11,903 nt of DNA from JALZOC01 sp038320555 (GCA_038320555.1 JBBQEJ010000155.1:1-11903), one strand, 5' to 3'. Shown: positions 1 through 6,792, numbered from the stretch's first letter. Notes: generated from the sequence alone by a model not told the origin. Made by a program: numbers and translations.

Positions 1-327
1 GTCCGTGAACCCCTGGTCGCGATCGAAGTTCACGCGATACGCGCTCAGCGACCACTTCTTCGCCGGCAACACCTCGCCTGTCGGCACGAACCACAGCCCG
101 GTGTCTCCATTGATCGTCGTCGTCGCCGGGCGCGTCACGACCTCGCCCGACGTCGGGGGCGGGGTCGTTGACTGCTGTACCGGCGTCGACTGCGGAGTTG
201 TGGACGATGGGGTCGAGCCGGACTGTTGGGTGGACGGCTGCCCGCTTCCGGTTGCGGAAGACTGAGCGGAAGCCGCCGCCGCGCCCGTGAGCGCTACGAC
301 CACCATCACCGCTACGCGTTTCAACAT
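1..327 (-). CDS. Secreted/outer-membrane protein, N-terminal part (runs off left edge)
   Basis: The first 109 residues are visible, read leftwards from an ATG at 327-325; the rest lies outside the window. Residues 1-22 form a clear signal peptide: Lys-Arg near the N terminus, a Val/Ala-rich core, and a likely cut after Ala-Ser-Ala. Residues 23-70 are a low-complexity Ser/Thr/Pro/Gln linker. Ordered sequence starts around residue 71 with TGLWFVPTGEVLPAKKWSLS, which has the feel of a first beta-strand and turn of an outer-membrane barrel. I recall similar openings in acidobacterial OmpA-family outer-membrane proteins, but the OmpA domain itself would be off the edge, so the family is a guess. 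The start is secure because AGGAGG lies 9 nt upstream. It is the last visible gene of a minus-strand unit, 13 nt after the KGG protein. Export is well supported; the function is unknown. Confidence 0.75.
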   Translation of the reverse strand, partial: MLKRVAVMVVVALTGAAAASAQSSATGSGQPSTQQSGSTPSSTTPQSTPVQQSTTPPPTSGEVVTRPATTTINGDTGLWFVPTGEVLPAKKWSLSAYRVNFDRDQGFTD

Positions 328-336
328 ACGCACACG

Positions 337-342
337 CCTCCT
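337..342 (-). promoter_or_regulatory. Shine-Dalgarno of the secreted protein, overlapping the upstream stop codon
   Basis: A perfect AGGAGG sits 9 nt before the ATG at 327. Its first two bases are part of the TAG stop (343-341) of the KGG protein gene, so ribosomes terminating there sit on the next initiation site. This suggests the two genes are co-transcribed and perhaps translationally coupled. Confidence 0.7.
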
Positions 343-637
343 AGAACGTACCGCTGCCGTCGAATCCGCCGGCCATGGCCGGGGTTTCGACGCTCTGTTC
401 CGTCGTCTCCGACGACGGTTCGTCGGCGAGGCGGCCACGACCGCCGCGGCTGATCTGTCCGCCTTTGCGGCCGGCCGATCGCGCCTCTTCCGACGTCCAC
501 TCGTGGGCGGTGCCCTTCTGGTGAGCCGCCCGGCCACCCTTGCTCGCGATTTCCCGCTGCTTCTCGGGCGTCATCGACGCGAATCCGCGGCGTTCTTTCC
601 GTTCCCCTGACATTCGAGCGATTGGAGCATCATTCAT
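341..637 (-). CDS. KGG-repeat general stress protein (YciG/Con-10 type)
   Basis: A 98-residue, highly charged and hydrophilic protein. The core GFASMTPEKQREIASKGGRA is the hallmark of the KGG family (stress-induced repeat motif; E. coli YciG, fungal Con-10). KGG triplets are seen at about residues 33-35 and 58-60, with a KGT at 41-43 and SRGGRGR closing the repeat region. The C-terminal 30 residues are acidic then Gly-rich and unlike the family core. Members are small, probably disordered cytoplasmic proteins induced by stress or stationary phase; no biochemical activity is known. The ATG at 637 has a GAGG 7 nt upstream and overlaps the end of the upstream short ORF by 8 nt. An in-frame ATG eight codons later is an alternative start. 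Family assignment is firm. Confidence 0.88.
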   Translation of the reverse strand: MNDAPIARMSGERKERRGFASMTPEKQREIASKGGRAAHQKGTAHEWTSEEARSAGRKGGQISRGGRGRLADEPSSETTEQSVETPAMAGGFDGSGTF

Positions 638-833
638 GGTTCAACCTCAGTGTGGCCGTCCTGGAGTGTGGCCGTCCTGGCTCGAAACTCCGCACAACGT
701 AAGGAGCTCGATCCGGTTCCGCAGGCGGATCCTGGACGGGCGAGGGTTTGGGTTCATCTGCGGGAGTGTCGGGCGCTTTGTCGGGCGTTTCCGACGGACA
801 AGGCTGCTCATCGTCGTGCATGGTCGTGTTCAC
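630..833 (-). CDS. Short acidic, proline-rich hypothetical protein
   Basis: I do not recognise this protein. From the GTG at 833 it is 67 residues; from the ATG at 821, which has a GGGGAG 11 nt upstream, it is 63. The N-terminal two thirds are rich in Pro, Asp and Glu (for example SETPDKAPDTPADEPKPSPV) and look disordered; the last 25 residues are basic. Reasons to think it is translated: it is collinear with the KGG gene, overlaps its start by 8 nt, and its GTG overlaps the stop of a possible upstream leader by 4 nt. A perfect 16-bp tandem duplication (649-680) changes its C terminus: with one copy it would end at FEPGRPH. It could be a disordered companion of the KGG protein, or just an open frame in GC-rich DNA. 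Confidence 0.42.
   Translation of the reverse strand: MNTTMHDDEQPCPSETPDKAPDTPADEPKPSPVQDPPAEPDRAPYVVRSFEPGRPHSRTATLRLNHE
649..680. repeat. Perfect 16-bp tandem duplication
   Basis: AGTGTGGCCGTCCTGG occurs twice back to back (649-664 and 665-680). The unit is not a multiple of three, so the duplication shifts the reading frame at the 3' end of the minus-strand short ORF. With one copy, that ORF would reach a TGA straight after its Pro-His and end 9 nt before the KGG start codon. Exact identity of the copies suggests a recent event. Confidence 0.9.
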
Positions 834-892
834 TCCCCGCAGTACTCCACCGCCGGGCTGTCTATCAAAGGCTGTGCCACGGGAATGAGCAA
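830..892 (-). CDS. Possible 20-residue leader peptide
   Basis: A TTG at 892-890 lies 6 nt after a perfect AGGAGG (904-899) and opens 20 codons ending in TGA at 832-830. That TGA overlaps the GTG of the next ORF in a 4-nt GTGA arrangement typical of coupled genes. The peptide would begin Met-Leu-Ile-Pro-Val and end Glu-Tyr-Cys-Gly-Glu; I recognise no family. Support is only the strong ribosome site and the overlap; the start codon is weak and the frame short. The AGGAGG could instead be fortuitous. Confidence 0.25.
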   Translation of the reverse strand: MLIPVAQPLIDSPAVEYCGE

Positions 893-1066
893 ACGGTACC
901 TCCTGTTTGCCGCTAAACCACTGAAATTTGCGGAGATAAGATGACGAGCGTCACGTGTTGCAGGGTGCATGAAGTAAATCCCTACACGGATACACTACAC
1001 ATGAGGCAGTAAGTACCCACCTTAATGGTCTCCATCAGATTATCGGCGCCTGATAGAATCAGCAGT
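834..1066. promoter_or_regulatory. Divergent intergenic region between the stress operon and yggX
   Basis: This stretch is visibly more AT-rich than its surroundings and must hold the promoters of both the minus-strand stress operon and yggX. Apart from the possible leader (830-892) no gene is seen. A small dyad, TGACG-AG-CGTCA, lies at 942-953 and could be a regulator site. No confident -35/-10 pair for the minus strand could be chosen. For the plus strand see the TAGAAT box before yggX. Confidence 0.45.
1054..1059 (+). promoter_or_regulatory. -10 box of yggX, leaderless type
   Basis: TAGAAT, preceded by TGA, ends 7 nt before the ATG at 1067, so transcription should start at or within a base of the ATG. 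No Shine-Dalgarno precedes this ATG. The region 17 nt further up (1031-1036) is a poor -35. Together this fits a leaderless mRNA. Confidence 0.5.
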
Positions 1067-1390
1067 ATGAGCCCCTGCAGCCCCCCTCAGCCTCCCTCTC
1101 CCGCCAGCAACGCCAGCGGCCGGACGGTGTTCTGCAACAAGTTCCAGAAGGAAATGCCCGGTCTCGATTCCCCGCCGTGGCCCGGAGAGCTCGGTCAGCG
1201 GATTTACGAGAACATCTCCGCCGAGGCCTGGAAGCTCTGGGAAGAGCGGATGAAGATGATCCTGAACGAGTACCGCCTGATGCCCTGGCAGAAGGAAGCG
1301 CAGGATCTCGTGCAGAAGCACATGGAAGATTTTTTCTTCGGCGAAGGGGCAGCGCTCCCGCCGGGGTACGTGCCTCAGCAAGCCAAGTAA
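1067..1390 (+). CDS. yggX: Fe(II)-trafficking / oxidative-damage protection protein YggX
   Basis: A 107-residue member of the YggX family, which in enteric bacteria protects iron-sulfur enzymes from oxidative damage and is proposed to handle labile Fe(II) in the cytoplasm. The family pattern is clear: RTVFCNKFQKE with the conserved Cys near the N terminus, PWPGELGQRIYENISAEAW in the middle, the aromatic/Asn-Glu stretch MILNEYRLMPW, and a C-terminal HMEDFFFGEG followed by PPGYVP. Typical members are about 90 residues and start just before the RTVFC motif. This one has about 17 extra N-terminal residues rich in Pro and Ser, and no better start codon lies closer. An in-frame ATG at 1025 would add 14 more residues but would lie upstream of the -10 box at 1054, so I prefer 1067. 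It converges on the ATP-grasp gene with 3 nt between the stop codons. Confidence 0.9.
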   Translation: MSPCSPPQPPSPASNASGRTVFCNKFQKEMPGLDSPPWPGELGQRIYENISAEAWKLWEERMKMILNEYRLMPWQKEAQDLVQKHMEDFFFGEGAALPPGYVPQQAK

Positions 1391-1393
1391 GCG

Positions 1394-2656
1394 TCAACCC
1401 GCCATCACGATTGGCGCGGTGATCTCGAAACGCAGCCGCGCATGTGCCTCCTTCAATGCGCCGACGACCATTGGCGAGTCCGGCCCTCGCGCGAAGATGA
1501 ATCCCAGATAGCTTGCGCCTTCCGGAAGCGGCTCCAGCAACTGGTGGGGCTTTGCGGTCGTCCGCACCTCCTCGATGCCAGGTACGGCGGCGGCTGCGTC
1601 GATCCCATGCACGCGTTTCAGCATGCCGCGTGTGGGGATTGGAATCATCATCACGCCCGAGGCGCGGGGTTCGCGTGCGTACCGCGAGACGTCTTCGCCG
1701 AGCGCATGCCGCAGGAGGACGTCTTCGAGGCTCGCCTCACCGGATTCTCCGTGCGCACTGAATCGCAGCGCTTTCGAGCAGAGTCCGCCGATCGGCCGCG
1801 CGGCCACTTCGAGCATGAATAGGCCGAGCGCACTGACTCGGCATTCGGCGTGAACGGGGCCGTGCGCAAGGCCAAGGGACCGTGCGGCGCGGCCGACCTG
1901 ATCGATGATCGACTGCTGCCCGGTGGGCGGCAAGTCGGAGGGCGTCACGTAGATCGTCTCTTCGAAAAACGGACCGTCGAGCGGATCGGGCTTGTCGAAG
2001 ATGGCAAAGGCACGGAATACGCCTTCGGTCATCACGCCCTCGATCGCGAATTCACGTCCCTCGATGAACCCTTCCACCAGGATGGCACCTTCCAGGCCGG
2101 TACGGATGGCGCGTACGTCCTTGCGGGACAGCAGGGCGCGAAGGCGCGCGATGGCCAGGTCGAGTTCCGCCGGTGTATTCGCACGAATCACCCCGCGGCT
2201 GCCTGACAGGCCGAGCGGCTTCACGACACACGGATACCGGACGCGCGGATCATCGGCAATCCGGCTCGTCACGTCCGCCTCGAAAAACCACGGCACGGGG
2301 AGCCCGGCGGCGGCGAACGAGACGCGGGCGAGCTGCTTGTTGATGCTCGCGGCTGCAGCATCCGGAGGGTTCCCGCGGATCCCGAGCGCCCGCGCGGCGC
2401 GCGCCGCGAGCGCAACAGGCCGGTCGCCCACCGCAATCATGCCATCGATGGGCCTTGTGCGGGCCGCGTCCAGAATGGCCTGAAGCGACGCATCTTCTTC
2501 ATGGAAGCGGACCGCCACCGCCGCGTCGCGCCAGGGGTCATCGAGACGATGACAGCGATCCGTTGCGAACATCAGCTCGATCCCGGCCCGCGAGGCTGCC
2601 TCGCCGAACGAGCGGACCTGATAGCCGGTCGTGGTCGAAAGGATCAGAACGCGCAC
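1394..2656 (-). CDS. ATP-grasp family carboxylate-amine ligase-like protein
   Basis: A 420-residue ATP-grasp enzyme. The family activates a carboxylate as an acyl phosphate and joins it to an amine or similar nucleophile; the substrate here is unknown. Residues 1-100 form a Rossmann-like pre-grasp domain (MRVLILSTTTGYQ, then IDGMIAVGD). The grasp fold follows: Asn-Lys at 107-108, YPCVVKPLGLSGSRGV with Lys146 as the ATP-binding lysine at 141-156, VEGFIEGREFAIEG at 194-207, HAECRV near 269 and MLEVAARPIGGLC at 281-293, with Glu271 and Glu283 as likely Mg ligands. The last 110 residues resemble the C-terminal domain of L-amino-acid-ligase-type ATP-grasp proteins. I chose the GTG at 2656 because AGGGA sits 6 nt upstream and the protein then starts Met-Arg-Val-Leu like its neighbour; a TTG two codons earlier is possible. 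It lies 112 nt downstream of the radical SAM selenoprotein gene and is probably its pathway partner. Confidence 0.85.
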   Translation of the reverse strand: MRVLILSTTTGYQVRSFGEAASRAGIELMFATDRCHRLDDPWRDAAVAVRFHEEDASLQAILDAARTRPIDGMIAVGDRPVALAARAARALGIRGNPPDAAAASINKQLARVSFAAAGLPVPWFFEADVTSRIADDPRVRYPCVVKPLGLSGSRGVIRANTPAELDLAIARLRALLSRKDVRAIRTGLEGAILVEGFIEGREFAIEGVMTEGVFRAFAIFDKPDPLDGPFFEETIYVTPSDLPPTGQQSIIDQVGRAARSLGLAHGPVHAECRVSALGLFMLEVAARPIGGLCSKALRFSAHGESGEASLEDVLLRHALGEDVSRYAREPRASGVMMIPIPTRGMLKRVHGIDAAAAVPGIEEVRTTAKPHQLLEPLPEGASYLGFIFARGPDSPMVVGALKEAHARLRFEITAPIVMAG

Positions 2657-2662
2657 GATCAA

Positions 2663-2667
2663 TCCCT
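2663..2667 (-). promoter_or_regulatory. Ribosome binding site of the ATP-grasp gene
   Basis: AGGGA is followed after 6 nt by the GTG at 2656-2654. It decides for GTG over the TTG at 2662-2660, which would leave no room for a ribosome site. The AGGGA is itself part of the ATTAGGGAT repeat of this intergenic stretch. Confidence 0.5.
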
Positions 2668-2757
2668 AATTCCTCATCCCTAATCCTCATCCCTGATCAC
2701 TAATCGCTCCTCCCTAATCGGATCCCGAATCGCGAACCGCGAAATCGCGAACCGCGA
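2664..2757. repeat. Intergenic short-repeat cluster between radical SAM and ATP-grasp genes
   Basis: Two low-complexity blocks fill this gap. At 2664-2720 variants of CTCATCCCTAATC recur. At 2728-2757 the 15-mer AATCGCGAACCGCGA is present twice in perfect tandem (2728-2742, 2743-2757), with a degenerate third copy running to 2770 that overlaps the radical SAM tail codons. No gene or terminator is seen. Confidence 0.75.
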
Positions 2758-2768
2758 GCCGCGAACCG

Positions 2769-4238
2769 CTATAACAGAGCCAACTGCTCTGCGGTTGGCT
2801 CCGCTCAACAGTACCAAGGTTCGTTGAGGTACGGAATCGCGGCACGCGAGACGAGCGGCGCCTCACGGCGCATCGCGCGCGTGCCGGCGCGATCATGCGC
2901 CAGGTCCCAGACTCTGGCGAACACGTCGCGGCGTGACGAGGACAGCTTCACGCCGACCAGATGGGTAAGCTCCGTTTGCAACGCGTCGACGGCAGGATCG
3001 CTGTGCGTCCAGGGGTACGTCAGCGATCGCGCGTCGAAGGCGGCCGTCACGCGACGGACGTCCTCGAGCTCCAGCATCCGCGATCCCTGGGGAATGAGCA
3101 GCCGGATAGCAAGCTGAATCGGCGAGACGTGCTCGACGAGATCGAGGCCTTCGATGGCGTAAAGCAGATCAAGGTAGCCCTGGAGCGTCGTCCAGGGCGT
3201 AAACGGCATGAACGTCGGCGCGAGCGGAAGCCGCGCGTCTCGACAGAGCCCCACAATACGCTCGAAGTCGGCCCGCGTGTGGCCTTTTTCGAGCCTGGCG
3301 AGCACATGATCGTCCACCGACTCGACGGCCGTCGTCACAAACGCGCAACCCGTCTCGCGCAACACCGGCAGCATCGCGGCGTGACGAAGCAGGTGCTCGA
3401 CCTTGATCGTGACGTCGTAGGTCACGCCCGGAAACTCGCGCGCGAATCTCCGCACGACGAGATCGGCGTGGCGGATGCCGTTGAAGAAATCCGGATCGCC
3501 GAGCGTAATGTGGCGCGCGCCGGCGACGACCTGGCCTCGCACGTCGGCCAGCACGACATCGGCCGGTACCACGCGGAAGCGGCCGTCGTACACGGGAACG
3601 ATCGGGCAGTGCCGGCAGCGATGCTTGCATCCACGGCTCGCCTCGGTGTATCCGGCAGTGCGCCGCTCGTCGAGAACCTGCAGCGTGGCGTACCGCGTGA
3701 GAGGGAGCAGCCCGTCGCGCGCGGGGACACGAAATTCAAGGCGAGGAAGCGGCAAGGCAGCCCTGAAGGGCGGCCCGACACTCTGTATGGCGATTGGCTG
3801 TGCGACGTCTCGGCCAGGCAGCGGGCATACGAGGTCATGAACAGGCGGCGTCGCGGTGGCTTCTTCTCTGGTAGCCCGGCCCTTCAGGGCTGCGTCGACG
3901 AGATCCTGTTCAAATTCCCCGCCAAGAACGTGAGTCACGCCGTGCTCGCGAAGAAGCGCCTCGTTCAGCGGCGCGTAGAGACCATAGGCAACCACACGCG
4001 CGGATGGTTGAATGACGCGAACGCGATCGATCACAGGGAGCGCCAGCCGTGTGGCCATGTGCATCGGCAGAAAAAACCCTACGACCTCGGCATCTCGAAC
4101 CACGTCGTCCACGAGCCTCTGCTTGGCAAGGTCCACGCACGTGACCTCCACGCCGGCCTCGATCAGCCACGCGGCCGGGGACGCAAGGCCGAAGGGCTGG
4201 CGTCCCATGTCGTACGTCGAGATGAGCAAAACCCGCAC
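2769..4238 (-). CDS. B12-binding-like/radical SAM selenoprotein, CUAEP tail
   Basis: A predicted 489-residue protein, reading the TGA at 2807-2805 as selenocysteine (residue 478) and stopping at TAG 2771-2769. Residues 1-120 look like a cobalamin-binding-type Rossmann domain (MRVLLISTYDMG...), though the usual DxHxxG cobalamin-ligand motif is not seen. The radical SAM domain begins near 195: ASRGCKHRCRHCP gives Cys204, Cys208 and Cys211 of CxxxCxxC, which hold the 4Fe-4S cluster that cleaves S-adenosylmethionine. GDPDFFNG at 247-254 and ESVDD near 306 fit the barrel. The tail reads WYC-Sec-AEPTAEQLALL, the signature of radical SAM proteins described as CUAEP/CCAEP-tail. The reaction is unknown. 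The Cys477-Sec478 pair probably forms a selenenylsulfide that cycles in catalysis, as in the Gly-Cys-Sec-Gly tail of mammalian thioredoxin reductase (inference). Residues 116-161 are encoded by a repeat-bounded insert. Start is GTG with no Shine-Dalgarno but a TACAAT box 5 nt upstream. If the TGA were a stop, the protein would end at Cys477. Confidence 0.85.
2773..2805 (-). promoter_or_regulatory. SECIS-like hairpin at the selenocysteine codon
   Basis: Starting at the A of the TGA, the transcript can form a 12-bp stem: GAGCCAAC (2801-2794) pairs perfectly with GTTGGCTC (2784-2777). Four more pairs at the base (A-U, G-U, C-G, G-U) use 2805-2802 with 2776-2773. The 9-nt loop can close two further G-C pairs around AGA. 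The G-U pairs form only in RNA from the coding strand, as expected of an element acting there. Bacterial SECIS elements lie just 3' of the UGA and bind SelB; here the UGA-to-loop distance (11-14 nt) is somewhat short against E. coli fdhF. There is no T-run, so it is unlikely to be a terminator. Confidence 0.65.
2805..2807 (-). other. In-frame TGA, predicted selenocysteine codon
   Basis: The TGA follows a TGT Cys codon and is followed by GCG GAG CCA (Ala-Glu-Pro), then eight sense codons and TAG. Cys-Sec-Ala-Glu-Pro matches the known tail motif of a radical SAM group in which Cys may replace Sec. Decoding needs SelA, SelB, SelD and tRNA-Sec, none encoded in this window. Confidence 0.82.
3757..3893. 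repeat. In-frame element with 15-nt inverted ends inside the radical SAM gene
   Basis: GCAGCCCTGAAGGGC at 3757-3771 is matched by its exact reverse complement at 3879-3893, bounding 137 nt. Each arm contains its own small dyad (GCCCT-TC-AGGGC), as in REP/BIME-type palindromic repeats normally found between genes. It encodes residues 116-161, between the N-terminal Rossmann domain and the radical SAM domain, without breaking the frame. Confidence 0.6.
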
Positions 4239-4243
4239 GAGTC

Positions 4244-4249
4244 ATTGTA
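4244..4249 (-). promoter_or_regulatory. -10 box of the radical SAM gene, leaderless type
   Basis: TACAAT on the minus strand ends 5 nt before the GTG at 4238. TTATCC (4272-4267), 17 nt upstream, is a weak -35. Transcription would begin at about the start codon, matching the absence of a Shine-Dalgarno. Confidence 0.45.
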
Positions 4250-4333
4250 CGTCCTGAGGCCTGAACGGATAAGCGGCTGGCGGCTGGCGACTCGTGGCTG
4301 CGACTGGTGATTCGTCACTCTCTGTCCTTGTGG

Positions 4334-4353
4334 CTTCCGCCTTTAGGCGGAAG
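4334..4353. repeat. Intergenic palindrome, 8-bp arms
   Basis: CTTCCGCC and GGCGGAAG flank TTTA. It has the form of a REP-like palindrome. It lies upstream of both neighbouring genes, so it is not a terminator for either of them. Confidence 0.6.
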
Positions 4354-4406
4354 ATCACGCGACTACCGGCAGGCGGCTAACGGCTGCTAACGACCGGAGA
4401 CTACGC

Positions 4407-4412
4407 TATGCT
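4407..4412 (+). promoter_or_regulatory. -10 box of the POT transporter gene, leaderless type
   Basis: TATGCT ends 8 nt before the ATG at 4421. No Shine-Dalgarno is present at a usable distance, so the mRNA may start at the ATG. Confidence 0.4.
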
Positions 4413-4420
4413 GGACCGGC

Positions 4421-5953
<1,533 letters not shown>

Positions 5954-5958
5954 CTGCT

Positions 5959-6792
5959 ATGGTGCTGGAGAAATACAAACAGAAGCGCAACTTCAGCTCG
6001 ACGCCGGAGCCCTCTGGCGATCCCCGCGTCGCGGCGGAGCGCGCCAAGAAGGCGAAGCCCGAGAAGGGGCTTTTCTTCTGCGTGCAGAAGCACCTCGCCA
6101 GCCATCTCCACTACGACTTCCGCCTCGAGTGGAGAGGCGTGCTGCTGTCGTGGGCCGTCCCGAAAGGGGCGTCGCTCGATCCGAAGACGAAGCGGCTCGC
6201 CATGCACGTCGAGGATCATCCGATAGAGTACGGCACCTTCGAAGGCGTGATCCCCGAGGGGTATGGCGCGGGCATCGTGATGTTGTGGGACCAGGGCACG
6301 TGGACGCCCGAAGTCGAGGACGTCGATGGCGCGCTCAGGAAAGGGGACCTCAAGTTCACGCTCGACGGCTACAAGCTGAAAGGGTCGTGGGTGCTCGTGC
6401 GCACGTCGGGCCGGTGGGGTTCGCAGTCGGGCGGCGATGGACGCAGCTGGCTCCTGATCAAGCACCGCGACGAGTGGGCCGGCGAGGTCGACATCACGGA
6501 GTTCGCGCCGCGGAGCGTGAAGAGCGACGGAGACTTCGAGGACATCCTGGCCGCCGACAGGCCCGACGTGTGGCAATCGAATCGTCCGGCGAAGGGCGGC
6601 GAAGCGGGGGCCATGCTTGCGACGATCATCGAGCGCGCCGCACGGCTCAAAGCGGGCGAGGCGCCAGCGCCCGCTTCCGACAAGGCAAAAGGGACAAGGC
6701 AAAAGGGAAAAGGCGCCCCGAAGAGAGCCACAGAGTCTCGAAAGAAACCTGCGACGCCACGAAGAAAGACCGCCGCGAAGCGGCGTTCCTAA
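5959..6792 (+). CDS. Stand-alone LigD-type 3'-phosphoesterase domain protein
   Basis: A 277-residue protein matching the phosphoesterase module that normally forms the N-terminal domain of DNA ligase D, where it trims 3'-phosphates and 3'-ribonucleotides at broken ends before sealing by the Ku/LigD pathway. The active-site pattern is complete: VQKHLASHLHYDFRLEW gives His45, His51, Asp53 and Arg55; LSWAVPKGAS follows; VEDHPIEYGTFEG gives His87 and Tyr91. YGAGIVMLWDQGTW and SWLLIKHRDEWA complete the fold. There is no ligase or polymerase domain. The extra C-terminal part from about residue 190 ends in a Lys/Arg-rich tail (about 230-277), probably disordered and DNA-binding, partly encoded by a 14-nt tandem repeat. 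The ATG lies 5 nt after the transporter stop, suggesting co-transcription, though no functional link is evident. No Ku or ligase gene is in the window. Confidence 0.88.
   Translation: MVLEKYKQKRNFSSTPEPSGDPRVAAERAKKAKPEKGLFFCVQKHLASHLHYDFRLEWRGVLLSWAVPKGASLDPKTKRLAMHVEDHPIEYGTFEGVIPEGYGAGIVMLWDQGTWTPEVEDVDGALRKGDLKFTLDGYKLKGSWVLVRTSGRWGSQSGGDGRSWLLIKHRDEWAGEVDITEFAPRSVKSDGDFEDILAADRPDVWQSNRPAKGGEAGAMLATIIERAARLKAGEAPAPASDKAKGTRQKGKGAPKRATESRKKPATPRRKTAAKRRS
6680..6707 (+). repeat. 14-nt perfect tandem repeat in the phosphoesterase tail
   Basis: ACAAGGCAAAAGGG is present twice in a row (6680-6693, 6694-6707), followed by a decayed AAAAGG. The unit is not a multiple of three, so the two copies are read in different frames, yet both give Lys/Gly/Arg-rich sequence. 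It lies in the basic C-terminal tail. Confidence 0.8.

Larger units (their letters stand above)
4239..4420. promoter_or_regulatory. Divergent intergenic region with repeats and hairpin
   Basis: This 182-nt gap separates the divergent radical SAM and POT genes. It holds variants of GGCTGGCGACT (about 4272-4312), a perfect hairpin at 4334-4353, and a TA-rich -10 box facing each gene. No gene is seen. Confidence 0.6.

Noticed and set aside
540..944. Plus-strand open frame opposite the KGG and short acidic ORFs
   Set aside because: The minus strand carries a recognised KGG protein and ordered overlaps; the plus-strand product is Arg-rich and without family features.
1025..1027. Upstream ATG as the yggX start
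   Set aside because: It lies ahead of the likely -10 box at 1054-1059, has no ribosome site, and would add sequence even further from the family norm.
2728..2757. Tandem 15-mers as a CRISPR array
   Set aside because: There are no spacers between the copies and no cas genes; the repeats are directly adjacent and low in complexity.
2773..2805. Hairpin at the end of the radical SAM gene as an intrinsic terminator
   Set aside because: No T-run follows on either strand, the stem lies before the TAG within the reading frame, and another collinear gene follows; a SECIS role explains it better.
2961..4310. Long open frame on the plus strand (449 codons)
   Set aside because: It is antisense to the radical SAM gene, which has clear CxxxCxxC and family structure. 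The plus-strand product shows no recognisable domain, and long antisense frames are expected in GC-rich DNA.
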